32,909 nucleotides of DNA from an uncultured Acidimicrobiaceae bacterium (GTDB taxonomy: Bacteria; Actinomycetota; Acidimicrobiia; Spongiisociales; SHLN01), in the NCBI GenBank assembly GCA_947259275.1, contig CAMYMH010000005.1:71449-104357 (forward strand), read 5' to 3'. Under the pieces are notes generated by a model. The model was not told the DNA's origin and ran no database searches. It saw only the letters and a list, made by a program, of their open reading frames with translations. This document shows, piece after piece, positions 7,729 to 15,792 of this stretch (positions are counted from its first letter, which is position 1; each line of letters starts with the position of its first letter). The position numbers and the translations under genes are program-made.

Positions 7729-8901
7729 ATGGCTCGAGTAGCTATCACCGGGGCGACGATCCTCGACGGCACCGGAAGCGCCCCGGTTTCCGACCAGGCC
7801 ATCATCTGGGAAGCGGGGGTCATCTCCTGGATTGGGCCGGACCCCGAAGCCATTCTCGACCATGCGCTCCTCATTGAGGCCGATGGCGGGACGGTGCTTC
7901 CGGGGTTGATCGATTCCCACGTCCACATCAGCGTTGCTCCCACCCTCACCGGGATCTACGACATCACCGAAGAGCCGGTGGAGCGATCTCTGATCCGGGC
8001 GGCGAATGGGGCAGGCCTGCTGCTTCGCGCCGGCATCACCACCGCTCGCGACGTCGGGTCTCGGGAGGGCGTCGCCATCGACGTGGCCGCCGCCCAACGA
8101 GACGGCGATCTGGCTGGCGCCCGGATCCTGGCCTCGGGCCGCGGTCTCACCCCGCCCGGCGGACATGGACAGGCACTAGCCGTGCAGGTACGAGGAGTCG
8201 ACGAGGTCGTGGCCGCGGTCCGGGCCGAGCACGGGCGAGGCGCCGACCTCATCAAGCTATTTCCCACCGGCGGTGTTCTCGGTGCCGGCACCCATGGCTT
8301 CGACGTCGTGATGACCCTGGACGAGATGAACGCGGCGGTCGAGACCGCTCATCAGCTCGATATGCACGTGGCGGCCCACATTCACGGCCCGGAAGGCATC
8401 GATATGGGACTCGACGCCGGGGTGGACACCATCGAGCACGGGACCGGAGCCACCCGGGAGCAATCCGAACGCATGGTCGAGGACGGGGTTGCGATGGTGC
8501 CCACCCTGGTGCCGCTGGTTGCACTCCGCCAACGCGAGCTCGACCTCCCGCGTGATCTCATGAAGCGGGCCAACGAAGTAGGCGACCTGCAATCTGAGTC
8601 GGTAGCTACCGCCATCGAAGTCGGGGTAAGGGTGCTGCCGGGAACCGATGCCGGCACACCCTTCAATCCGCCCGGGGGTCTGGTCCAGGAGATGGAGCTT
8701 CTGGTCGAGCTGGGGATGAGCCCCAACGAAGTCATCGTGGCCGCCACCTCTGCGGCTGCGGATACGTTCGACTGGGATGACGTCGGGGTGCTTGCCATCG
8801 GCAACGTCGCCGACCTGCTGCTGGTGGACGAGAGCCCGCTCGAGAACGTCGGCACGCTGTCGTGGCCGGCCACCATCGTCCAAGACGGCGTGGTCATCTA
8901 G
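7729..8901 (+). CDS. Metal-dependent amidohydrolase (imidazolonepropionase-like)
   Basis: A 390-residue amidohydrolase-superfamily enzyme. The small beta domain at both ends flanks a TIM barrel carrying the metal ligands: HVH at residues 64-66 (IDSHVHIS), a likely carboxylated lysine in LIKLFPTGG, AAHIHGPEG, DTIEHG and the catalytic Asp in GTDAGTP. The pattern matches the COG1228 group, which includes imidazolonepropionase and Xaa-Pro/aryl dipeptidases; the substrate cannot be assigned. ATG 7729 is chosen because the beta-domain strand VAITGATILDGTG begins there; the open frame upstream is unrelated sequence. Confidence 0.88.
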   Translation: MARVAITGATILDGTGSAPVSDQAIIWEAGVISWIGPDPEAILDHALLIEADGGTVLPGLIDSHVHISVAPTLTGIYDITEEPVERSLIRAANGAGLLLRAGITTARDVGSREGVAIDVAAAQRDGDLAGARILASGRGLTPPGGHGQALAVQVRGVDEVVAAVRAEHGRGADLIKLFPTGGVLGAGTHGFDVVMTLDEMNAAVETAHQLDMHVAAHIHGPEGIDMGLDAGVDTIEHGTGATREQSERMVEDGVAMVPTLVPLVALRQRELDLPRDLMKRANEVGDLQSESVATAIEVGVRVLPGTDAGTPFNPPGGLVQEMELLVELGMSPNEVIVAATSAAADTFDWDDVGVLAIGNVADLLLVDESPLENVGTLSWPATIVQDGVVI

Positions 8902-8938
8902 TGCAGGGCCGCCACTCTCACGGGAGGGACCAATAGAC

Positions 8939-9214
8939 ATGGCCGGTCTGAAGCGGCGCTTGCTGGCGATCACCGACCAGCTGGAAGCTATCAGCAAAGA
9001 GGAGCGCCTCCTGACCGAGGAGCTGTCTTTTCACCGGTCGTTGGCGGACGACGCGGCTCGCGACGCGGCCGTTTACGACGACCCCGTCGAACGGGAGAAC
9101 GCCTCGCTGACGGCGGGCGACGTCCGTCGATCAGAACGGCGTCTCGAGAAGCTCGCCGACCGCCGCCAGAAGCTAGAGACTCGGCGCGCCCGTTTGCTGG
9201 AGAAGCTGGGTTAA
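8939..9214 (+). CDS. Small charged coiled-coil protein, unknown function
   Basis: A 91-residue protein made almost wholly of Arg, Lys, Glu, Asp, Leu and Ala in heptad-like order, with two helices (about 3-35 and 60-90) around a loop containing DDPVERENASLT. No cysteines, membrane segment or known motif. GGGAGGGA lies at good distance before the ATG, which supports it as a real gene. It sits 37 bp after the amidohydrolase and may share its transcript. I do not recognise the family. Confidence 0.65.
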   Translation: MAGLKRRLLAITDQLEAISKEERLLTEELSFHRSLADDAARDAAVYDDPVERENASLTAGDVRRSERRLEKLADRRQKLETRRARLLEKLG

Positions 9215-9252
9215 GCGCGAGAACACCGGAACGCGCTCTCACCCCACCCCTG

Positions 9253-9276
9253 ACCCCTCCCGCCACCGGGAGGGGT
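9253..9276. terminator. Bidirectional terminator hairpin
   Basis: A 10-bp perfect stem (ACCCCTCCCG / CGGGAGGGGT, loop CCAC) fills the 67-bp gap between two convergent genes, the coiled-coil protein on the plus strand and the sigma factor on the minus strand. No T tract on either side. Confidence 0.6.
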
Positions 9277-9281
9277 ACGTC

Positions 9282-10487
9282 TCAGCTCAACTCAAGGAGA
9301 CGCTGCTCGATGAACCGGCGGTCGGTATCGTTCATTTCGCAGTCGAGAGCCGAGCGGTAGGCCCCGGCGGCTTCGGAATCTCTGCCGAGGCGTGACAGCA
9401 GGCCTGCCCTGGTCGACCACCACAGATGCCAGTGCTCGACGCCGGTGACCGTCTCCAGGAGTGTGAGACCCTGCTCGGGGCCGAACGCTTCGGATTCCGC
9501 CACCGCCCGGTTGACTCGAACGACCGCGGTCGGCTGCTGGACCTCGAGCAGGCGATACAGTCCGGCGATCCGTGCCCAATTCGTCGCTTCGTAGCGAGAC
9601 GCCTGCCCATGGGCGCATGAGATGGCGGCTTGCAGCAGGTAGGGTCCGCCCGCGCCTCGGCGCAAGCGTTCTCTCACCAGCAGGCCGGCTTCCTCAATGG
9701 CCGCCTGGTCCCACCGGGCTCGATCCTGATCGGCGAGCAGCACGAGGTTGCCGTCATCGTCGAGGCGTGCGTCCTGGCGAGCATGGGTGGCAAGCAGCAG
9801 CGCCAACAACCCGGCGCACTCGTCGACGTCCGGCATCAGCTCGACCAGGAGGCGTGCCAAGCGGACCGCTTCGACGGCGAGGTCCACCCGGGAATCGAGC
9901 CGGCCGGCCGGGGCATGGTGGCCGGTCGTGAAGATGAGGTAGACCGAACCGAGCACCGCCGGCAACCGGTCGGGCAGCTCGTGGTCGTCGGGGACGCGAT
10001 AGGGGATGTGGGCAGATGCGATCTTCTCCTTGGCCCGGTGGATGCGCTGGCCCATGGTGGGAACCGGCACCAGGAAGGCCCGGGCGATCTCCTCGGTCGT
10101 CATACCCCCGATGGTGCGCAGGGCCAGCGCCACCCTGGACTCCAGCGAGAGCGCCGGGTGACAACTCGTGAATAGCAGCCGCAGCCGATCGTCGCGGCCA
10201 TCGGGCGGTTCGGACGGCTCATCGTGGAGCAGACGCACTGCTTCGGCCTCCTTGTCGGGTCGCCTCGCCTCCCGCCGAATGCGGTCGAGCGCTTTGCGGC
10301 GGGCGGTGGTCGTCAGCCACCCGGCCGGGTTGGCCGGGACTCCGGATGCCGACCACTTCTCGAGTGCGGCGATGGCGGCATCCTGCAACGCATCCTCGGC
10401 GAGCTGGAAGTCGCCGGTCAGACGGATGAGGGTGGCCAGAACCCGGCCACCTTCGATCCGCAGGGTTTCTTCGAGGGAGCCGCTCAA
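9282..10487 (-). CDS. ECF42-type RNA polymerase sigma factor
   Basis: A 401-residue sigma-70-family factor. Region sigma2 is in GDFQLAEDALQDAAIAALEKW and GWLTTTARRKALDRIR; sigma4 is in LALRTIGGMTTEEIARAFLVPVPTMGQRIHRAKEKI. A long C-terminal extension of about 220 residues has TPR-like helices (LLARLxRxxEAAxAYRxAL type near the end). The long extension and the adjacent DGPF protein identify ECF group 42, which has no membrane anti-sigma; the extension is thought to control activity. I place the start at TTG 10487, which overlaps the DGPF stop as TTGA, implying translational coupling; upstream sequence in frame is out-of-frame shadow of the DGPF gene. Confidence 0.9.
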   Translation of the reverse strand: MSGSLEETLRIEGGRVLATLIRLTGDFQLAEDALQDAAIAALEKWSASGVPANPAGWLTTTARRKALDRIRREARRPDKEAEAVRLLHDEPSEPPDGRDDRLRLLFTSCHPALSLESRVALALRTIGGMTTEEIARAFLVPVPTMGQRIHRAKEKIASAHIPYRVPDDHELPDRLPAVLGSVYLIFTTGHHAPAGRLDSRVDLAVEAVRLARLLVELMPDVDECAGLLALLLATHARQDARLDDDGNLVLLADQDRARWDQAAIEEAGLLVRERLRRGAGGPYLLQAAISCAHGQASRYEATNWARIAGLYRLLEVQQPTAVVRVNRAVAESEAFGPEQGLTLLETVTGVEHWHLWWSTRAGLLSRLGRDSEAAGAYRSALDCEMNDTDRRFIEQRLLELS

Positions 10488-10858
10488 CCTTGCTCGTCGA
10501 ACACCATGAGAGGCCGGACCTCGACCTTGCCATACCAGGCGCCGGGGATCTGACTCCCCCACTTGATGGCTTCGTCCAGATCGGCGCAGTCGAGGATGTA
10601 GAAGCCACCGAGCACTTCCTTCACTTCGGCAAAGGGTCCGTCGGTGGTCAAGATGTCTCCACCTGCCCCGCCGGTAACGTGGACCGTGGTGGCGGTCGAG
10701 GTCGGCTGGAGGGCCTCGCCGCCGGCGATGACGCCGGCGGCGCCCGCCTTCTCCCCAAACGCCTCGTATTCGGCCATGACCTGTGCCCACTCCTCAGGCG
10801 TTCCCTCTTCCTCGGTCTCGGCGGGCGTGTAAATCAATGCGGCGTATTTCGGCATCAA
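10484..10858 (-). CDS. DGPF-domain (YCII-related) protein
   Basis: A 124-residue protein of the YCII-related fold. It holds the signature TTDGPFAEVKEVLGGFYILDC and DLDEAIKWGSQIPGA, the hallmark of DGPF proteins encoded next to ECF42 sigma factors. Their biochemical role is unsettled. The gene overlaps the sigma gene by 4 bases, so the two are one transcriptional and translational unit. The ATG at 10858 or the next ATG at 10855 may be used; a GGAGCGATTG sequence lies just upstream. Confidence 0.92.
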   Translation of the reverse strand: MMPKYAALIYTPAETEEEGTPEEWAQVMAEYEAFGEKAGAAGVIAGGEALQPTSTATTVHVTGGAGGDILTTDGPFAEVKEVLGGFYILDCADLDEAIKWGSQIPGAWYGKVEVRPLMVFDEQG

Positions 10859-10934
10859 TCGCTCCTCGTAGCTTGTGGACCCAGACTCTCCAGGCCCCCT
10901 TCACCTATCCAACGAACAGCCAAGCAGTTCTTCT

Positions 10935-10969
10935 ACACAAACTTCGTGACAAAGCCACGAAGTTTGTGT
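10935..10969. repeat. 14-bp perfect inverted repeat
   Basis: ACACAAACTTCGTG and its exact complement are separated by 7 nt (ACAAAGC). It is AT-richer than its surroundings and stands between two genes on the minus strand, about 77 bp upstream of the DGPF/sigma start. It could be an operator of the DGPF-sigma pair or part of a terminator of the PH-SHOCT gene. Confidence 0.6.
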
Positions 10970-10988
10970 GGCCAACAGCCCACCGTGC

Positions 10989-11033
10989 ACCGCCAACCGC
11001 GACATGGGCACCCTCCGGTGGGCGGTTGGCGGT
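10989..11033 (-). terminator. Inverted repeat after the PH-SHOCT gene
   Basis: ACCGCCAACCGC at 10989-11000 and GCGGTTGGCGGT at 11022-11033 form a perfect 12-bp stem with a 21-nt loop, starting 12 nt beyond the stop of the minus-strand gene. A third, partial copy (AGCGGTTGG) follows. It is probably a factor-independent pause or terminator, without a T run. Confidence 0.5.
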
Positions 11034-11045
11034 TAGCGGTTGGCT

Positions 11046-11645
11046 CTAAATCTCCTCCAGCAGCTTCGCCTTCTTGGCCTCAAACTCTTGGTCGGTTAGG
11101 AATCCATCGGCGTGGAGGCGAGCGAGGGTGGCGAGCGTGTCCGAGGGCGGCTGGCTGCTCGAAAGTGCCCGGGCGCGATCTTCCCGCGTGCGGTATAGCT
11201 CGGCTTGGAACTCGTCGGGTCTTGGGATGTTGGAAAAGCGGCTTTGGCCCATCTCGCCCGCCGACTCGATGATGAGGTCTCCGAACCCGAGCAACCGCTC
11301 GAATATGGTCTGGGAAAAAATCACGTCGTTGACGACCTCCAGCGGGATCTCCACTCCGCTGCGGGCGATGATTCCCTTGCGCATCACCAGTCGCTCGTTG
11401 GTGAGCACGAACTGGGTGAACCACCACCGCATCGCCGGGATCACCGCCACCACGATCAGGCCGAGCAAGAGAATGACAACCACCGACGCCCGCAGCCAGG
11501 TCTCGTCAGGAAGGCGGGGTACGAGAACGAGACCGATGATGACAAGCAGCGTCCACAAGGCCGGGATGATGAGCGATTTCCAATGAGGGCGGAAGGCGCG
11601 ACGGACTTCTTCGTCGTCGCTCAGGAGGGACTCGGGATATTTCAT
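11046..11645 (-). CDS. PH-domain membrane protein with SHOCT tail
   Basis: A 199-residue protein. Two membrane helices (about 26-43 and 52-72) are followed by a bacterial PH (bPH2/YdbS-like) domain with the typical QFVLTNERLVMRKGIIARSGVEIPLEVVNDV stretch split between strands. The last 35 residues are a SHOCT motif: LARLHADGFLTDQEFEAKKAKLL, a short helical hairpin often used for oligomerisation. Such proteins are found in membrane stress and envelope clusters but the molecular role is not established. ATG 11645 is 54 bp from the divergent oligopeptidase start. Confidence 0.85.
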   Translation of the reverse strand: MKYPESLLSDDEEVRRAFRPHWKSLIIPALWTLLVIIGLVLVPRLPDETWLRASVVVILLLGLIVVAVIPAMRWWFTQFVLTNERLVMRKGIIARSGVEIPLEVVNDVIFSQTIFERLLGFGDLIIESAGEMGQSRFSNIPRPDEFQAELYRTREDRARALSSSQPPSDTLATLARLHADGFLTDQEFEAKKAKLLEEI

Positions 11646-11687
11646 TGGGCGATCTTACGGCCGGCGAGGCGGCCGTGCACGGCTGGC

Positions 11688-11693
11688 TATTCT
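11688..11693 (+). promoter_or_regulatory. Putative -10 box for a leaderless oligopeptidase mRNA
   Basis: TATTCT ends 6 nt before ATG 11700 and no Shine-Dalgarno sequence precedes that ATG. This places +1 at the A of the start codon. The -35 region is not recognisable. Confidence 0.4.
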
Positions 11694-11699
11694 GGCCGG

Positions 11700-13643
11700 A
11701 TGCTCCACGACTACACCCGAACGACTGCAGCAGGCGTCGTCGGCATCACCGACGAGGCGATCGGGGCCGCCAATCAGTTGATCGACGGCATCGCTTCCGA
11801 ACCAGGCCCGAATACCATCGAAAACACACTGCTTCCCCTCAACGAGGCCGCCGCCATCATCGAGGCCGCCTACGGGCAGGGTGCGTTCATGGCCCGGGTC
11901 CACCCGGATACGGACGTGCGGATCGCCGCCACCGAGCAGGAGGAGAGGCTCAACAAGTGGGGCATCGACGTGGTGTTCCGGACCGACCTCTATGGAGCCC
12001 TCAAGCGACTGGCCGATAGTGAACCAACCGCGGGGTCCGAGCAGCTCCGGCTGCTGGGTTTCTGGATGCGGGATTTCCGCCGGGCCGGACACGAGCTCGC
12101 CCCACCCGACCAGAGGAAGCTCAAGGAGCTCAAGCAGCGCCTGGTGGAACTGGAGGTGGCGTTCGGGGCCAACGTTGACGCCTACACCGACTACATCGAG
12201 GTAACGAGAGACCAGCTCGACGGCCTCCCCGATTCCTACATCGACGCCCTCAAGACAGGAGACACCGACGGTACCTTCCGGGTGTCGCTCGACTATCCAG
12301 AGCTATACCCATTTCTCCAGAACGCCACCAACCGGGGCTGCCGCGAGGAGCTGCTTCGCAAGAAGAACACCTCAGTCGTCGGCGAGAACCGGCCGCTGCT
12401 GGAGGAGGCCCTCGCCCTGCGGCGCGCTGTCGCCCGACTGGTCGGATATGAGTCGTGGGCCCACCACAGCATGGACGTGAAGATGGCCGATCCCGAGCGC
12501 GTCCAGAGGTTCTACGCCGACCTGGTGCCCCGCCTGAGAGAGAAGGTGAAGGCCGAGCACGACAAGATGCGCCGCATGCTGGCCGAGGAGTACGGCGACG
12601 ACACCCTCCAGCAGTGGGATGTCAACTACTTCAGCACCAAGATCCGGCGCGACGAGTACGGAGTCGACCAGTACCAGGTGGCCGAGTTCTTCCCCCTCGA
12701 GGCGGTCATCGACGGCATGCTCGACATCACCGCCGAAATGTTTGGCGTCCAGTACCTGCGCGTCGAAGACGCAGCCGGGTGGCATTCGGACGTCTACTTG
12801 TATGAGGTGATCGATGCCTCCGGCGGCGACCATCTTGCGTATTTCTATATGGACCTGTTCCCCCGGGAGGGGAAGTACGGCCATGCCGCGGCCTTCGACC
12901 TGGTGGCAGGCCACACCAACCTGGCGGGCGAATCAGTCCGGCCGATTGCCGCCATGGTGGCCAATTTCACCAACCCGACCGAAGAGGCACCATCGCTGCT
13001 CCGCCACGACGAGGTGCTGACGCTGTTCCACGAGTTCGGCCACATTCTCCACCAGACGCTGACCCGGGCAGAGACCGTGCGCTTCTCGGGTGCCAACACC
13101 GAGTGGGACTTCGTCGAGGCTCCCTCTCAGATCATGGAGCATTGGACCTGGGAGCCCGACGTGCTGGCTCGTTTCTCCAGTCACTACAAAACGGGAGCCC
13201 GGATCCCGCGGGAGATGGTGGACAACCTGGTGGCGGCTCGTGACGTGAACATTGCAGCCGCCAACCTGCGCCAGGCCTACTTCGGCATCCTCGATTTGCT
13301 GCTCCACGACGACGCGGAAGAACGCGACCTGGATGCACTCGATCGGCAGGCCTACGAGGTCAACGAGCTCCCGTTCCCGGACGGGACCTTCTTTCTGGCC
13401 AGCTTCGGACATGTCATGGGGGGCTACGACGCCGGCTACTACGGCTATCTGTGGTCGAAAGTGTTCGGCGACGATATGTACAGCCGCTTCCAGGCCGAGG
13501 GGGTCCTCAATCCGGAGGTGGGAAGAGCCTATCGACAGGCCATCCTCGAGCAGGGCGGCACCAAGGATGCCGACGACCTGCTGCTCGATTTTCTGGGCCG
13601 CCAGCCAAACAACGAGGCGTTCCTGGCGAACATGGGGCTCTAG
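11700..13643 (+). CDS. M3-family oligopeptidase (thimet oligopeptidase/PrlC-like)
   Basis: A 647-residue zinc metallopeptidase of family M3, which cleaves short peptides in the cytoplasm. The zinc site is HEFGH (His444, Glu445, His448) in LTLFHEFGHILHQ, with the third ligand Glu473 in EWDFVEAPSQ, at the M3 distance. The family's C-terminal block MGGYDAGYYGYLWSKVFGDDMY, which lines the substrate channel, is intact. Length agrees with bacterial members. ATG 11700 is chosen because homologous sequence begins there; the long upstream open frame is the antisense shadow of the PH-SHOCT gene. It converges on the DUF4328 gene with 7 bp between the stops. Confidence 0.95.
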   Translation: MLHDYTRTTAAGVVGITDEAIGAANQLIDGIASEPGPNTIENTLLPLNEAAAIIEAAYGQGAFMARVHPDTDVRIAATEQEERLNKWGIDVVFRTDLYGALKRLADSEPTAGSEQLRLLGFWMRDFRRAGHELAPPDQRKLKELKQRLVELEVAFGANVDAYTDYIEVTRDQLDGLPDSYIDALKTGDTDGTFRVSLDYPELYPFLQNATNRGCREELLRKKNTSVVGENRPLLEEALALRRAVARLVGYESWAHHSMDVKMADPERVQRFYADLVPRLREKVKAEHDKMRRMLAEEYGDDTLQQWDVNYFSTKIRRDEYGVDQYQVAEFFPLEAVIDGMLDITAEMFGVQYLRVEDAAGWHSDVYLYEVIDASGGDHLAYFYMDLFPREGKYGHAAAFDLVAGHTNLAGESVRPIAAMVANFTNPTEEAPSLLRHDEVLTLFHEFGHILHQTLTRAETVRFSGANTEWDFVEAPSQIMEHWTWEPDVLARFSSHYKTGARIPREMVDNLVAARDVNIAAANLRQAYFGILDLLLHDDAEERDLDALDRQAYEVNELPFPDGTFFLASFGHVMGGYDAGYYGYLWSKVFGDDMYSRFQAEGVLNPEVGRAYRQAILEQGGTKDADDLLLDFLGRQPNNEAFLANMGL

Positions 13644-13650
13644 CCCCGGT

Positions 13651-15285
13651 TCAGGACGCTGCCGTTACGTCAAGGGCGACACACGCCACCTCCCGGTCGG
13701 CCCCTTCCCAGGTGGCAAGGTTGGGCCAACGGAGAGCAAAGATGTCGAGGCCGGCAAGTTCCAGTGACGTGAACGTTGCCTCGGCGCGCTCCAGACACCA
13801 CCTGTCTACGTCGGCGTTGATGTTGAGGGGACGAACCGGTGAGTCGATATCGAAGGTATCGAACAGGCTGCCGTAGTGGGGTCCGGAACACGGGACGAGC
13901 GGGATGAGGAAGTCATCCGATTCGTCGAAGCAATCCCCGGCGCTCAGGCTCCACAGCGTGGCAGACCCGTCGGGAATGACACCACCGCCGTCTCGGAGCG
14001 ACGTGCTGAGCCGACCCAAACCGAGGTCGTAGGCCGAGCAGACCACCCGCCGGTCACCGAGACCCCAGGTTTCCTCGCTCGGGAAGAACGTGAAGATGTC
14101 GAGGCCCGATTCTCTGAAGCCGGTTCCCACGTACGCCGCCATGTTCTGGAGGCACTGCCCACCGGCGTCGATCTGAATCTGGGCGTCACCCGGGTAGTCG
14201 ACGCTCCGATCAGACGGAAGCTGAAAGATGGAGAAGACCTCGTTGCCGTGCGGGGACTCACACGGCAAGGCTTCGACCGCCACCAGCGATCCAGTGCCGT
14301 CCGGTTGGTTGAAGCAGTCGCCGATCCGGAGATCTTCGATGAGCATGCCGCCGGCCATTGATATCGCCCCTGAGGCGTCCCGTCCGGCGGTGCCCTCGCC
14401 GACCGAGCCATCGAGGTTGCCGGTGCTGTAGGTGACCGCGCCCAGCACGAGGGCCGCTGCCGCCAGTCCGGCCATCCACGCACCGACGGGCCGCATTCCC
14501 CACCGGGGGTCCCGGATCGGGCGGTCCTCACTGGGGGCGAACACCACCATTCGATTGTGCCGATTGATCTGATTGGTGGTGATGCGGGTGACGAGCAGGA
14601 AAGCGATGACCGCCGCCGCCATCTCTAACGCACTGGCGGCTGCCATGGCCAGGGCTTGGGTCCGCAATGCGTTCATCGAGGGCGCGGCGCCGGCATCGAA
14701 CGCCGCGGGCAAGACCCGCATCGCGATGAACAGGCCCCACCACCAATGCACCAGCGGGGATACCGAAATGTGCCTCCAGGCGTCTCCTGCCTCGAGCGTG
14801 TGATTGGGATGGGTTACCTGAAAGGTGGCGTCGATGATCTGCTTGGGCCGGACGAGGTTGAGGAACGGGACGAACCAGCCTCCCACCGCCCATCCCCGGC
14901 TGTGTTTGAGGCCGCGGGCTCCGAGAGCCGGGAGGTTCGAGTAGACCCGGCGCGTCCAGGCGATGAAGACGCCGCCCGTGATCACGGAACTGACGAGCTC
15001 GACGATGGTGATGGCGTTGGCCCTTCGCAACGCAGCCTCGAGGGCCTCGACATCGACTCCGAGCGGAGATCGGAGGAGCCCGCCCACGAAGTCATGCAGG
15101 GCGAGCGACCAGGCGAGAAGCGCCGCCGCCACGAGAACCCACAGCGCAAACATGATCTGGAGTGCCAACCCGAGCCCGCCGGGACGCTGATAGGGCGGGG
15201 TGCCGATCGACTGATCGTCGGGGATCGGCTCGGAGGTAGCGCCGGGGTCGAGTCCAACGGCCTCGGAGACGTCTGGCAGGTGCAT
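13651..15285 (-). CDS. DUF4328 membrane protein with two septum-formation-like domains
   Basis: A 544-residue protein. Residues 1-35 are hydrophilic; about five membrane helices follow, with the DUF4328 hallmark GWFVPFLNLVRPKQIIDATF and a His/Trp-rich VHWWWGLF segment. One more helix (about 280-296) leads to an extracytoplasmic part of about 240 residues holding two similar repeats, each beginning with G-DCF (IGDCFNQPDG and AGDCFDESDD) and containing conserved cysteines, P-CxxPHG/CSGPHYG and a second C-W/A motif. This matches the actinobacterial septum-formation domain, which is cell-envelope associated. Function is inferred from domain only. The long structured region at 15300-15651 is immediately upstream on the same strand. 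Confidence 0.82.
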   Translation of the reverse strand: MHLPDVSEAVGLDPGATSEPIPDDQSIGTPPYQRPGGLGLALQIMFALWVLVAAALLAWSLALHDFVGGLLRSPLGVDVEALEAALRRANAITIVELVSSVITGGVFIAWTRRVYSNLPALGARGLKHSRGWAVGGWFVPFLNLVRPKQIIDATFQVTHPNHTLEAGDAWRHISVSPLVHWWWGLFIAMRVLPAAFDAGAAPSMNALRTQALAMAAASALEMAAAVIAFLLVTRITTNQINRHNRMVVFAPSEDRPIRDPRWGMRPVGAWMAGLAAAALVLGAVTYSTGNLDGSVGEGTAGRDASGAISMAGGMLIEDLRIGDCFNQPDGTGSLVAVEALPCESPHGNEVFSIFQLPSDRSVDYPGDAQIQIDAGGQCLQNMAAYVGTGFRESGLDIFTFFPSEETWGLGDRRVVCSAYDLGLGRLSTSLRDGGGVIPDGSATLWSLSAGDCFDESDDFLIPLVPCSGPHYGSLFDTFDIDSPVRPLNINADVDRWCLERAEATFTSLELAGLDIFALRWPNLATWEGADREVACVALDVTAAS

Positions 15286-15299
15286 GGCGGTAGCCCAAT

Positions 15300-15651
15300 C
15301 CCTGGGAGGTTGCTCCTAGGTTTCGGCAGTTACCGCTCCGGGTTTGAGCCAAAGCCCGCAGCCACGCCGGCCCGGACGCGGAAAACCCCGGCTGAGCGTC
15401 GGCCGAAACCTTCGCCCCTCCGGGGCTCCCGTCGAAGCCTCCCGAAGGCTGCTCCGACCTCTCCAGTCGGCCGAAGCCTCCCGGTGAGGAACCTCTCCAG
15501 TCGGCCGAAGCCGTCCTTCGAGGTAGTGGCCTCGCCGGCGTCCGAGTGAGCCCGAAGGCCCTCTTGGCCGTTCCCCTTGCGGGGCGTCCGGCGAAGCCGC
15601 TCCTCCAGCCCTTTCGGACCTTCGGAGTGTGGTGAGGTTTCCCTCATCACC
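15300..15651 (-). ncRNA. Candidate structured RNA A (or structured leader of the DUF4328 gene)
   Basis: No credible protein is encoded, but on the minus strand the sequence is packed with stable capped hairpins. From the predicted 5' end: a GAAA-capped hairpin at 15631-15651 starting exactly at +1; GUCC-GAAA-GGGC at 15608-15619; CCCC-GCAA-GGGG at 15573-15584; and a 22-nt unit repeated exactly at 15491-15512 and 15457-15478 that includes a UUCG-capped GGC stem. The tetraloops are GNRA/UUCG only when read on the minus strand, which sets the direction. It begins at a promoter identical in layout to that of candidate RNA B. The 3' end is unknown; it may read through into the DUF4328 gene, whose start is 15285. 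I cannot match it to a known RNA family. Confidence 0.6.
15457..15512. repeat. Two exact 22-bp direct repeats
   Basis: ACCTCTCCAGTCGGCCGAAG followed by CC occurs at 15457-15478 and again at 15491-15512, 12 bp apart. On the minus strand each copy contains a UUCG-capped stem, so the repeat is probably a duplicated structural module of candidate RNA A. Confidence 0.85.
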
Positions 15652-15657
15652 CGAAGC

Positions 15658-15731
15658 ACGTTACGGGCGAGTCGGCCTCCCGTCAAACCCAGGGGCTACC
15701 TAGTTTTCGCGCCCTAAAAGAAGATTTCGCG
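15658..15731 (-). promoter_or_regulatory. Composite promoter A with tandem CGCGAAA boxes
   Basis: Reading the minus strand: CGCGAAA (15731-15725), 13 nt, CGCGAAA (15711-15705), 18 nt, -35 TTGACG (15686-15681), 17 nt, -10 TAACGT (15663-15658), predicted +1 at about 15651. All spacings are identical to the element at 18578-18651. The 20-bp period puts the two boxes on nearly the same helix face, as for an activator or repressor binding as a dimer. The divergent MscS start is 62 bp away, so the boxes could also affect that gene. Confidence 0.75.
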
Positions 15732-15780
15732 CCGGTTTTCTGCCTACAAATCGATGCCGCGATCGGGCTGGATTTGGCTC

Positions 15781-15786
15781 TACGCT
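15781..15786 (+). promoter_or_regulatory. Putative -10 box for a leaderless mscS mRNA
   Basis: TACGCT ends 6 nt before GTG 15793. There is no ribosome-binding site, and the same hexamer sits 8 nt before the DUF3097 start at 30816. Confidence 0.4.
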
Positions 15787-15792
15787 CCAACC

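Noticed and set aside
15330-15686. Minus-strand open frame (118 codons) through the RNA A region
   Set aside because: It would start in the -35 region of promoter A and reads as Arg/Gly repeats generated by the duplicated 22-bp module.
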